From JBICHN01 sp043101845 (GTDB lineage Bacteria; Planctomycetota; Phycisphaerae; Phycisphaerales; UBA5793): 64,000 nt of DNA. The translations under genes were made by a program, and so were the position numbers. Of the stretch, positions 8,176 to 16,451 are shown one piece after another (positions within the stretch are counted from its first letter, which is position 1; every line of letters begins with the position of its first letter). The stretch spans positions 124,001-188,000 of the forward strand of contig JBICHN010000007.1 of the NCBI GenBank assembly GCA_043101845.1, in the 5' to 3' direction. The notes below the pieces were generated by a model. The model searched no databases. It had not been told where the DNA came from and saw only the letters and a program-made list of their open reading frames with translations.

Positions 8176-8922
8176 ATGTTCCAGACGCTCGTCACCACAT
8201 TTTCATCGACCTCACCATCACCAGACGCTCGATCCACTTCATCAGAGATGATCTCGAGGCGCCCCGGCGCCGAGGAGGGGTTCGGCGTTCCGCTCGGCCC
8301 CGAGCCGGCGCGGCCGTCAATGAACGACACCGTCGCGGAAGTCGAGGTCGCCGAGTACACACCGACGCCGACCGCGGTCGCGATCGACCATGCGGTCCGT
8401 CGGGCGCTGGGCGAGGACCCGCTCGCCGCGCAGGCCGCGACGCCAAAGCGCGACCGCATGAACGCGCCCGACGGTGGCGGCCCCGTCGCCGATGCGGAGA
8501 CTGAAGACGACGCGGACCGATCCGATTCGCTCGATGAGATCATCGGCGACCGGCGTTCGTACGAGCGCGGCTTCATCGTGGCGGCGGGCGCCATCGCGGC
8601 GATGCTGCTCGGCGCGCGGCTCGCGTTTCCGGCGGCGTACTGGGTGTGCGCGATTCCGCCGCTCATCGTGCTGCTCCTCACGGTGTGGCGCCAGACCGAT
8701 CGCCGCGCCGAGCGGCTCGTCGACGAGGGCGAAGGCGCGCGGCGCGAGCGCGTCGGCGAATGGATCGACTGGCCGATCGCGCGGACGGCGCTCGCGATCG
8801 TCGCGGCGCCGGCGCTCACGGCGCTTGCCCGCGGCGTGTTCGACCCGGCGCACCGCGCCGCGGCCTGGACGGCGTGGGCCGTGTGGATCATCGCGCTCGT
8901 GGCGCTGGTGGTCGGGGTGTGA
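8176..8922 (+). CDS. Membrane protein with disordered N-terminus, unknown
   Basis: A 248-residue protein I do not recognise. The first half is Ser/Thr/Pro- and then Asp/Glu-rich and probably disordered. The second half has about four hydrophobic helices (for example AAGAIAAMLLGARLAF and VCAIPPLIVLLLTVW) separated by a charged loop DRRAERLVDEGEGARRERV. The start at 8176 is chosen for an ideal AAGGAG ten bases upstream; ATG 8320 is a weaker alternative without a ribosome site. It is monocistronic and ends 44 bases before an intrinsic terminator. Confidence 0.6.
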   Translation: MFQTLVTTFSSTSPSPDARSTSSEMISRRPGAEEGFGVPLGPEPARPSMNDTVAEVEVAEYTPTPTAVAIDHAVRRALGEDPLAAQAATPKRDRMNAPDGGGPVADAETEDDADRSDSLDEIIGDRRSYERGFIVAAGAIAAMLLGARLAFPAAYWVCAIPPLIVLLLTVWRQTDRRAERLVDEGEGARRERVGEWIDWPIARTALAIVAAPALTALARGVFDPAHRAAAWTAWAVWIIALVALVVGV

Positions 8923-8966
8923 GCGTCGTGTGATTCGTGTGCGCCCAATTGACTACGGGCGAGCAG

Positions 8967-8988
8967 GCCCCGCATTGGCATGCGGGGC
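8967..8988 (+). terminator. Intrinsic terminator
   Basis: Stem GCCCCGCA/TGCGGGGC with a 6-base loop, then TTTTT. It matches the hairpin at 2934-2955 in stem, T-run and following CATTGG, differing in the loop. It terminates the membrane protein gene. Confidence 0.85.
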
Positions 8989-9018
8989 TTTTTCATTGGG
9001 GGGGTGGGGGTCAATTGG

Positions 9019-9323
9019 GCGTCGAATCTGGAGATTCGCGGACTCATCTTCGGCGTGGAAGGGGATTGGTTGCGAGGGTGGAGCGTTGCGCCGTGCGTCA
9101 TCAATGCCGAGCTTCGAACAGGCACAGAGGCCTGTTCCACCCCTTGAAATGGACGCGAAGGGGAGTTTGGGCGTCGAATCCGGAGATTCGCCGAGCCTCA
9201 TCACCGGCGTGGTGGGGGGCTCTTCGATTTCATCGCGTGCTTCTCTTTGCCTTCTCTTCTCCGATTGCTTCTCCAACTTCTTCTTCTTCTTCTTCTTCTC
9301 TGTGTCTCTGCGCCTCTGTGGTG
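9019..9323. repeat. Dispersed composite repeat, copy C
   Basis: A partial unit at 9019-9058 (GTCGAATCTGGAGATTCG core) is followed by a linker resembling the one in copy B, then a full unit at 9116-9212 with the GAACAGGC hairpin. After that come the CTT tract and the CTCTGTGTCTCTGCGCCTCT module. It fills the convergent gap up to the pruA stop codon. Confidence 0.85.
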
Positions 9324-9325
9324 AA

Positions 9326-10963
9326 TCACGCCTCGTTCATGAAGGGGTAGCGGTACGACTTCGGCGGATCGAAGGTTTCCTTGATCGTGCGCGGGGTCAT
9401 CCAGCGGAGGAGGTTGAGGGGGCTGCCCGCCTTGTCATTCGTGCCGCTCGCGCGGCTGCCGCCGAAGGGCTGCTGGCCGACGACGGCGCCCGTCGGCTTG
9501 TCGTTGATGTAGAAGTTCCCGGCGGCGTAGCGGAGGGCGCGCATCGCCTCGTCGACGGCGCGGCGGTCGGTCGCGAAGATCGCGCCGGTGAGGCCGTAGG
9601 GCGAAGTGCGGTCGGCGGTCTCGAGCATGCTCGAGAACTCGGCGTCGTCGTACACGAAGAGCGAGAGCACGGGGCCGAAGATCTCCTCGCACATCGAGAC
9701 ATAGTCGGGCGCCTTCGCCTGGATTACGGTGGGCGGAACGAACCAGCCGGTCGAGCCGTCGGGCTTCGCGTCGGTGAGGACCTTGGCGTCGGACGCTTCG
9801 CGCGCGGCGCCGATGTAGCGCTTGCACTTATCGAACGACCGCTCATGGATCACGGCGCCCATGAAGTTGCGGAAGTCCGTGATGTCGCCCATTTCGAGCG
9901 TGTTGATCTCGTCGAGGAGTTCATCGCGCACGCCGCTCCAGAGTGACTTCGGGATGTAGGCGCGGGAGACGGCGGAACATTTCTGCCCCTGAAACTCGAA
10001 GGCGCCGCGCACGAGCGCGGTGATAAGCGCCTGCGGGTCGGCCGAGGGATGGGCGAACACGAAATCCTTGCCGCCCGTCTCGCCGACGACGCGCGGGTAA
10101 TTGCGGTACGACGCGACGCGGTCGCCGATCGTCTTCCAGAGGTCGCGGAAGACGGCGGTCGACCCGGTGTAGTGAAGGCCGGCGAACTCGGGGTGGGCGA
10201 GGATACGCTCGGTGATCATTTCCGCGTCGCCCGGGATGAAGTTGATGACGCCCGCGGGAAGGCCGGCGGCTTCGAAGAGGCGCATTACGAAGTAATTACT
10301 CAAGAGCGACGAAGGCGACGGCTTCCAGACGACGGTGTTTCCCATGAGCGCCGGCGCGTGCGGCAGGTTCGCGGCGATGCTCGTGAAGTTGAAGGGCGTC
10401 ACCGCGTAGACGAAGCCTTCGAGCGGGCGGCAGTCGATGCGGTTCCACATCGCGCTCGGGGAGACGAGGTCCTGCTGCTCGGTGTAGATGCGCTCGAGGT
10501 ACTTCGCGTTGAAGCGGAAGAAGTCGATGAGTTCGCAGGCCGCGTCGATCTCGGCTTGGTGACAGGTCTTCGACTGGTTGAGCATGGTCGCCGCGTTGAG
10601 CGTGGCGCGCCACGGGCCGGCGAGCAGTTCCGCGGCGCGAAGAAAGACCGCGGCGCGCTGTTCCCAGGGGAGCGCGGACCACATGCGTCGCGCGTCGAGC
10701 GACGCCTTGATCGCACGGTCGACTTCGTCGGGTCCCGCAAGATGGGCGACGGCGAGCTGTGTCTGATGATCGTGCGGCGCCACGACCTTCTGCGTGGTTC
10801 CGGTGCGTACCTCTTCGCCGCCGATGATGAGCGGGATCTCGAGCGATTCGCCGGCGATCTGCCGGAGCTCGGCCTTAAGCGTCGCGCGCTCGGGCGAGCC
10901 AGGCGCGTAGCCGAGGACGGGCTCGTTGACGGGTTCCGGAATTCGTGAGAGCGCGTCGGTCAT
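9326..10963 (-). CDS. pruA: L-glutamate gamma-semialdehyde dehydrogenase
   Basis: A 545-residue aldehyde dehydrogenase of the stand-alone P5C dehydrogenase type. It oxidises glutamate semialdehyde (from proline) to glutamate with NAD+. Motifs present are the VTPFNFTSIAANLPHAPALMGNTVVWKPS cofactor region (quoted in part: NTVVWKPS), the general-base segment GETGGKD, the nucleophile in GQKCSAVSRAY, the EEIFGPVL motif and PFGGSRASGTNDKAG near the end. Length fits the family. The start at 10963 gives MTDALSRIPEP; the longer frame adds an implausible basic leader. No proline dehydrogenase is adjacent. Confidence 0.93.
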   Translation of the reverse strand: MTDALSRIPEPVNEPVLGYAPGSPERATLKAELRQIAGESLEIPLIIGGEEVRTGTTQKVVAPHDHQTQLAVAHLAGPDEVDRAIKASLDARRMWSALPWEQRAAVFLRAAELLAGPWRATLNAATMLNQSKTCHQAEIDAACELIDFFRFNAKYLERIYTEQQDLVSPSAMWNRIDCRPLEGFVYAVTPFNFTSIAANLPHAPALMGNTVVWKPSPSSLLSNYFVMRLFEAAGLPAGVINFIPGDAEMITERILAHPEFAGLHYTGSTAVFRDLWKTIGDRVASYRNYPRVVGETGGKDFVFAHPSADPQALITALVRGAFEFQGQKCSAVSRAYIPKSLWSGVRDELLDEINTLEMGDITDFRNFMGAVIHERSFDKCKRYIGAAREASDAKVLTDAKPDGSTGWFVPPTVIQAKAPDYVSMCEEIFGPVLSLFVYDDAEFSSMLETADRTSPYGLTGAIFATDRRAVDEAMRALRYAAGNFYINDKPTGAVVGQQPFGGSRASGTNDKAGSPLNLLRWMTPRTIKETFDPPKSYRYPFMNEA

Positions 10964-11107
10964 GGTCGGGTCCCGGTGTCGTATGGGTTCGTGCTCGTGC
11001 TCGTGGAGGCGACGGCGCCGCGATCGGTCCATTGTAAACGCCGGCGGCGGGGCATCCACGCGTGCCGATGCCGCGGTCCGCGCGGGCGCCGCCGACTACA
11101 CTGCCCC

Positions 11108-14100
11108 ATGCTCAGATTCATCGTCTCGGCCGTCGTGGGTGTGTTCGTTCTCCTGTCGCCTTCGATCGCGGCCGGCGCCGCTGCGGCGCCGCCGATGGCG
11201 GTCCAGCGGGGCGATCACATCGCGATCATCGGCAATGCGCTCGCCGACCGCATGCAGCACTCCGGATCGCTCGAGACCTTCATTCACGCGAGTCATCCCG
11301 AGGCGGAGATCGTGGTGCGCCATCTCGGCTTCGCGGGCGACGAGATCGACACGCGGATGCGGTCAGATGGATTCGGCTCGCCGGATGAATGGCTCACGAA
11401 GGTCGAGGCCGATGTCATCCTCGCGTTCTTCGGGTACAACGAGTCGTTCGCCGGAGCGGAAGGGCTCGACGCGTTTCGCGCCTTGCTCGACGGGTTCATC
11501 ACACACACGCTCGAGCAGCGCTACAACGGCGGGACGGCGCCGCGCCTCGTGCTCTTCTCGCCGATCGCGGCGGAGGATCATGCCGATCCGAACTTCCGTG
11601 ACCCGGCGGAACTCAATCCGCATCTCAAGCTGTACACGGAGGCGATGCGTGAAGTCGCCGAAGCGCGGCGGGTTCCGTTCGTCGACCTTTATTCGATCTC
11701 GCAGACGGCGTACGACGCGGCGGATGAGCCGCTCACGGTGAACGGCGTTCATCTCACGGAGTACGGCTACCACGCGATCGCGTCGGCGATGTATCGCGCG
11801 ATCTTCGGCGAATCGGCGCCGCTCCTCGAGAGCGAGCGCTTCGGCGCCATCCGCGACGCGGTGAACGAGAAGAATGCGCTCTGGTTCTCGCGCTACCGCA
11901 CGGTGGACGGGTACAACATCTACGGCGGTCGCTCGCACCTCGAATACGAGGGGATCAGGAATCGCGACACGATGCAGCGCGAGATGGAGATGCGCGATGT
12001 CATGACGCGGAACGCCGAGCGACGCGTCTGGTGGATCGCGCAGGGTCGCGATCTCGCATTCTTCGAAGCCGAGCCGCTGCCGGCGCCGATCGCCGTGCCG
12101 ACGAACAAGCCGGGCGAACTTCCGGGCGGAGAGCACGCGTATCTCTCGGGCGAAGCGGCGATCGCAAAGATGAAGGTCCCGCCCGGGCTCGAGGTGAACC
12201 TCTTCGCGTCGGAGGAGCGGTTCCCGGAACTCGCGAACCCGGTGCAGATGGCGTTCGACACGAAGGGGCGGTTGTGGGTGGCGTCGTGGCCGAACTATCC
12301 GGAGCGCACGCCGGACAGCGAGCGTGGCGACAGCCTGCTCATCTTTGAAGACCACGATAACGACGGGCGGGCGGACGAGTGCATCACCTTCGTCGATGAC
12401 CTCAACGCGCCGACCGGCTTTCAGTTCTACAGGGACGGCGTGCTGCTCGTGCAGGCGCCGGATGTGTGGTTCCTGCGCGACACGGATGGCGATGATCGCG
12501 CCGACTGGAAGCGCCGCGTGTTGAACGGACTCGACTCGGCGGACTCGCATCACACGGCGAACTCGCTCGTGCTCGACCCCGGCGGCGCCGTGTATTTGAG
12601 CGACGGGGTGTTTCATCGCACGCAGGTCGAGACGCCGTGGGGTCCGCCGGTGCGGAACTACGACGGCGCGATCTACCGGTATGAGCCGCGCACGAGCAAG
12701 TTCGATCGGTACATCGCGTACGGATTCGCGAATCCGCACGGCCGTGTGTTCACGCGGTGGGGGAATGATCTCGTTACGGACGCGACGGGAAACCACACTT
12801 ATTTTGGTCCGGCGTTCAGCGGACACCTCGACTTCCCGCACAAGCATTCCGGGCTGCGGCAATTCTGGGAGCGGCCGTCGAGGCCCTGTCCTGGTACGGG
12901 AATCCTTTCGAGCCGGCACTTCCCCGAGGAGTTTCAGGACAACTTTCTCGACATCAATGTGATCGGGTTCCAGGGCATCTACCGCGTCGAGATGGAGGAG
13001 CGCGGCTCGGGGGTGTGGGGAACGACGATCGAGCCGCCGCTCGTCAAGTCGGACGATCCGAACTTCCGGCCGACCGCGGTCGATGTGGCGCCGGACGGAT
13101 CGGTGTATTTCCTCGACTGGCACAACGCGATCATCGGGCACATGCAGCATCATCTGCGTGATCCGAGCCGCGACCATGCGCACGGTCGGATCTATCGGAT
13201 CACGCACAAGGATCGGCCGCTGCTCGATCCGCCGGCGATCGCGGGGGCGCCGGTGTCGGCGCTGCTCGATCTGCTGACCGCGCCTGAGAACAACACACGG
13301 ACGCGGGCGAAGATCGAACTCGGGGCGCGCGATACGGATGAAGTGATCGATGCGCTTGGCGAGTGGATCGAAGGTTTCGAGTTCGATCGCGTCGAAGATC
13401 AACATGCGCTGACCGAGGCGCTCTGGGTCCACCAGTGGCACAATGTCGTGAACGAGCCGCTGCTCGAGCGGATGCTCGAATCGCCCGAGCCGCGAGCTCG
13501 CGCGGCGGCGGTGCGGGTGTTGTGCTACTGGCGCGACCGGATGAAGGATCCGCTGGCGCTCCTGCGCGTCGCGGCTGAGGATCCGTCGCCGCGCGTGCGG
13601 CACGAGGTCGTTCGCGCCGCGAGTTTCTTTGAAGGGCCGGAGGCGATGGCCGTCGCGCATGCCGTTCTGCGGCACGAGATGGATTACTACCTCGACTACA
13701 CCTTCAACGAAACGGTGCGGCAACTCGAACGGACGATCGACGAGCCGTGGTATCCGGAGGATGACGCGACGCTCGCCGCGCTCGTCGAGCGGATGAGCGA
13801 CGCGAAGCTGCTCGAGGCGCCGCGGCAGGCGCCGGTGCTCGAAGAGCGGCTCGCGCGGCCGGGACTCAACATGAATGTGCGGACCGACGCGCTCGTCGGC
13901 CTCGCGCAGGAGCGGGGGGCGACGCCGGTCGCGGTCGGCGTTCGCGCCTTGCGGCGAATTGATGAGAGTGAGCGCTTTGACGACGCGGCGGCGGCGGACG
14001 ATCTCGGGTTCCTGCTCGCGGCGCACACGCGGGCGATGCTTGAAGCGGAGCGCGCCGCGCTCGTTGATCTCGCCCTGAACGGTTCGAAGGAGGCGACTCG

Positions 14101-16033
14101 GCGCGGCGCGTTCGCCGCGGTTCTCGCCGCCGACGGCGGGCCGGAGCGGGCGCGGTCGCTCGTCGATTCGCGTCCGGAGCGGCGCGTCGAACTCATCGAA
14201 TCGATCCGCCTGCTCGCGGATGTAAAGGTGCGCGCCGCGTGCCGGCCGCTGATCGACGAGGCGCTCGCTGATCCCGCGTCATCGAGTGAGATTCGCGCGG
14301 CGGGGCTGCGCGGGTTGCCGCTCATGCCGGTCGAGTCCGCGGGGGACAGCTTCGCGCGGCTCGCGACGCATCTTCGTGAAGGGCCGGAGATGACCGCGGC
14401 GGCGACGGCGATCCTCCAATTGCCGCGCGAGGCGTGGAAACCGGAGCCGGCCCTCGGCGCGGCGCGGGCGATCGCCGCGTGGGCCGCCGACATCCCTGCG
14501 GCGGAGCGCACGAGTGGCGAAGTCACGCCGGTCATCCAGGCGGGCCTCGAGCTTGCGACCAGCGCGGCGGCGTTCGACGAGGCGGCGGCGAACGCGACGC
14601 GCGCGGCGCTCCTCGATCTCGGTGTACGCGTGTTCACGATCCGGAGCGTGCGCGAGCAGATGCGCTACGACACGACGGAGCTCGTCGTCGAAGCGGGCGA
14701 GGCGGTCGAAATCCACTTCGAGAACGCGGACATGATGCCGCACAACATCATTTTCGTCGAGCCGGGGTCGCGTGAGTCGATCGGCCGGGCCGCGGACGCG
14801 ATGGAGCCGACGCTTGATGCGCAGGGCCGCCAGTATGTTCCGGACGACGATCGCATCTTCGCCGCGTCGAAGATGATCGAGCCGGGTCAGTCGACGACGA
14901 TCCGCTTCGAGGCGCCGGCGACGCCCGGCGTGTACGAGTATGTGTGCACCTTCCCGGAGCACTGGATGACGATGTACGGCACGCTGATCGTCGTCGCGGA
15001 TATGGATGCGTATGTGCAGGACGGCGCCGCGTCGGAGACGCCGGACGATCGGCTCACGCTCGAAGGGACGCCGGGTCTCCCCGGGAACGGGAAGCGCATC
15101 GTCCTCGTGTCGGGTGATGAGGAGTATCGATCGGAGCAGGCGCTGCCGATGCTCGCGAAGATCCTTTCGCAGCGGCATGGGTTCGATTGCGTCGTGCTCT
15201 TCGCGTGGACGGATGACTACATCGATCCGAACAACCAGTCGGGGATGCGTGGGCTCGATGCGCTCGACGACGCCGATCTCATGCTCATCAGCACGCGCTT
15301 TCGCCGTCCGACGGCGGAGCAGGCGGCGCACCTCACGCGGTTCCTCAATGCGGGCAAGCCGGTCATCGGGTTGCGCACCGCGACGCACGCGTTTACCGGC
15401 GCCGGACAGTTCGGCGAAGGCGACGCGGCGATTTCGTATGACCAGTTCGGCCGCCGCGTGCTCGGCGAGCAGTGGGTGAATCATCACGGACATCACGGCG
15501 TCGAGGGCACGCGCGGCGTCGTCGAGGAGGCGCACGCGGATCACCCGATTCTGCGCGGCGTCGAGGATATCTTCGCGCCGACCGATGTGTACGGCGTCGA
15601 CCATCTCACCGACGAGGACACGATTCTCCTGCGTGGCGGCGTGACGGCGACGCTCGATCCGGCTTCACCGCTCGTCGAGAATGCAAAGAACGATCCGATG
15701 GAGCCGCTCGCGTGGCTCCACGAATACACCGCGCCGAACGGTGAGACCCGCGGCCGCGCGTTCTGCACGACGGCCGGCGCCGCGGTCGACTTCATGAGTG
15801 AGGACCTGCGCCGCCTGATCGTGAACGCGAGTTATTTCCTGAACGGTCTCGAGGTCCCGGCGGACGCGAATGTCGAGGTCGTCGACCCGTTCCACCCGAG
15901 CTTCTACGGCTTCATCCACGACGGGAACTGGTACCCGGAACTCGACCTTCAGCCGCAGGATTTCGGCCTCGGACAGTCGCCGCGAATCGCAGACCCCCCG
16001 GGCGCGCCGGAGTGGCCGCATCGACCGGGGTGA
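11108..16033 (+). CDS. Secreted SGNH / PVC dehydrogenase-like / HEAT / azurin / ThuA protein
   Basis: A 1641-residue exported protein with a Sec-type signal (LRFIVSAVVGVFVLLSPSIAAG). Domains in order: an SGNH-hydrolase-like fold at 30-270, with FFGYNESF and NGVHLTEYGY blocks; a membrane-bound dehydrogenase-type beta-propeller as in planctomycete heme proteins at 340-705; HEAT-like alpha repeats at 715-1165; an azurin/plastocyanin-like domain at 1175-1300, with probable copper ligands in MMPHNII and VCTFPEHWMTM; and a ThuA-like domain at 1328-1590. The usual CxxCH heme motif is absent. The first SGNH block reads GNALAD, so the usual Ser nucleophile is missing. Redox or sugar-related periplasmic work is plausible, but the substrate is unknown. 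It is divergent from pruA. Confidence 0.85.
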   Translation: MLRFIVSAVVGVFVLLSPSIAAGAAAAPPMAVQRGDHIAIIGNALADRMQHSGSLETFIHASHPEAEIVVRHLGFAGDEIDTRMRSDGFGSPDEWLTKVEADVILAFFGYNESFAGAEGLDAFRALLDGFITHTLEQRYNGGTAPRLVLFSPIAAEDHADPNFRDPAELNPHLKLYTEAMREVAEARRVPFVDLYSISQTAYDAADEPLTVNGVHLTEYGYHAIASAMYRAIFGESAPLLESERFGAIRDAVNEKNALWFSRYRTVDGYNIYGGRSHLEYEGIRNRDTMQREMEMRDVMTRNAERRVWWIAQGRDLAFFEAEPLPAPIAVPTNKPGELPGGEHAYLSGEAAIAKMKVPPGLEVNLFASEERFPELANPVQMAFDTKGRLWVASWPNYPERTPDSERGDSLLIFEDHDNDGRADECITFVDDLNAPTGFQFYRDGVLLVQAPDVWFLRDTDGDDRADWKRRVLNGLDSADSHHTANSLVLDPGGAVYLSDGVFHRTQVETPWGPPVRNYDGAIYRYEPRTSKFDRYIAYGFANPHGRVFTRWGNDLVTDATGNHTYFGPAFSGHLDFPHKHSGLRQFWERPSRPCPGTGILSSRHFPEEFQDNFLDINVIGFQGIYRVEMEERGSGVWGTTIEPPLVKSDDPNFRPTAVDVAPDGSVYFLDWHNAIIGHMQHHLRDPSRDHAHGRIYRITHKDRPLLDPPAIAGAPVSALLDLLTAPENNTRTRAKIELGARDTDEVIDALGEWIEGFEFDRVEDQHALTEALWVHQWHNVVNEPLLERMLESPEPRARAAAVRVLCYWRDRMKDPLALLRVAAEDPSPRVRHEVVRAASFFEGPEAMAVAHAVLRHEMDYYLDYTFNETVRQLERTIDEPWYPEDDATLAALVERMSDAKLLEAPRQAPVLEERLARPGLNMNVRTDALVGLAQERGATPVAVGVRALRRIDESERFDDAAAADDLGFLLAAHTRAMLEAERAALVDLALNGSKEATRRGAFAAVLAADGGPERARSLVDSRPERRVELIESIRLLADVKVRAACRPLIDEALADPASSSEIRAAGLRGLPLMPVESAGDSFARLATHLREGPEMTAAATAILQLPREAWKPEPALGAARAIAAWAADIPAAERTSGEVTPVIQAGLELATSAAAFDEAAANATRAALLDLGVRVFTIRSVREQMRYDTTELVVEAGEAVEIHFENADMMPHNIIFVEPGSRESIGRAADAMEPTLDAQGRQYVPDDDRIFAASKMIEPGQSTTIRFEAPATPGVYEYVCTFPEHWMTMYGTLIVVADMDAYVQDGAASETPDDRLTLEGTPGLPGNGKRIVLVSGDEEYRSEQALPMLAKILSQRHGFDCVVLFAWTDDYIDPNNQSGMRGLDALDDADLMLISTRFRRPTAEQAAHLTRFLNAGKPVIGLRTATHAFTGAGQFGEGDAAISYDQFGRRVLGEQWVNHHGHHGVEGTRGVVEEAHADHPILRGVEDIFAPTDVYGVDHLTDEDTILLRGGVTATLDPASPLVENAKNDPMEPLAWLHEYTAPNGETRGRAFCTTAGAAVDFMSEDLRRLIVNASYFLNGLEVPADANVEVVDPFHPSFYGFIHDGNWYPELDLQPQDFGLGQSPRIADPPGAPEWPHRPG

Positions 16034-16061
16034 TCGACCGTGGGGTCATGAGACGAAAACA

Positions 16062-16081
16062 GCCCCGTACATCAACGGGGC
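16062..16081 (-). terminator. Terminator after tRNA-Val
   Basis: GCCCCGT/ACGGGGC stem with a 6-base loop, followed on the minus strand by TGTTTTCGTCT. It lies 14 bases after the tRNA 3' end, so it most likely ends the tRNA transcript. Confidence 0.7.
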
Positions 16082-16095
16082 CGCTTGCGAAAAAG

Positions 16096-16169
16096 TGGGC
16101 GATACTGGACTCGAACCAGTGACCTCACGGGTGTGATCCGTGCGCTCTAGCCAGCTGAGCTAATCGCCC
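16096..16169 (-). tRNA. tRNA-Val (anticodon CAC)
   Basis: A full cloverleaf is visible on the minus strand: acceptor GGGCGAT/ATCGCCC, D arm with GCTC/GAGC, anticodon stem CACGG/CCGTG around loop ATCACAC giving anticodon CAC, and T arm ACTGG-TTCGAGT-CCAGT. The discriminator is A. CCA is not encoded, so it must be added after transcription. In the rest of the 16034-16451 gap I see only its terminator. Confidence 0.97.
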
Positions 16170-16451
16170 GATGGTCGGGCGCGGCCGGGCCGGGCGGCCT
16201 CGCGTTCGAAGGCGTCCCGGCGGTCGCGTTCCGATGGTAGACCGGCGCCGCGGTGGGTCAATCGAGGTCGAAGGGACACGGCTGACGCCGCGCTCGAGGC
16301 GCCCGGCAGACGACTCGCTCCGATAACACCATGCGGGTGAAACCCCGAGCCACGGCTCAACCGGGGGCTCGATCCGATCGACATAGGAGATGATGGCGCG
16401 ATCGCATCTTTCACGACTGAAACGCCGCAGCGGCGGGGCAAGGATGTCAGC

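Noticed and set aside
11363..14026. An 887-codon open frame antisense to the large plus-strand gene
   Set aside because: Arg- and Glu-rich translation without domains, produced by codon bias of the real gene on the other strand.
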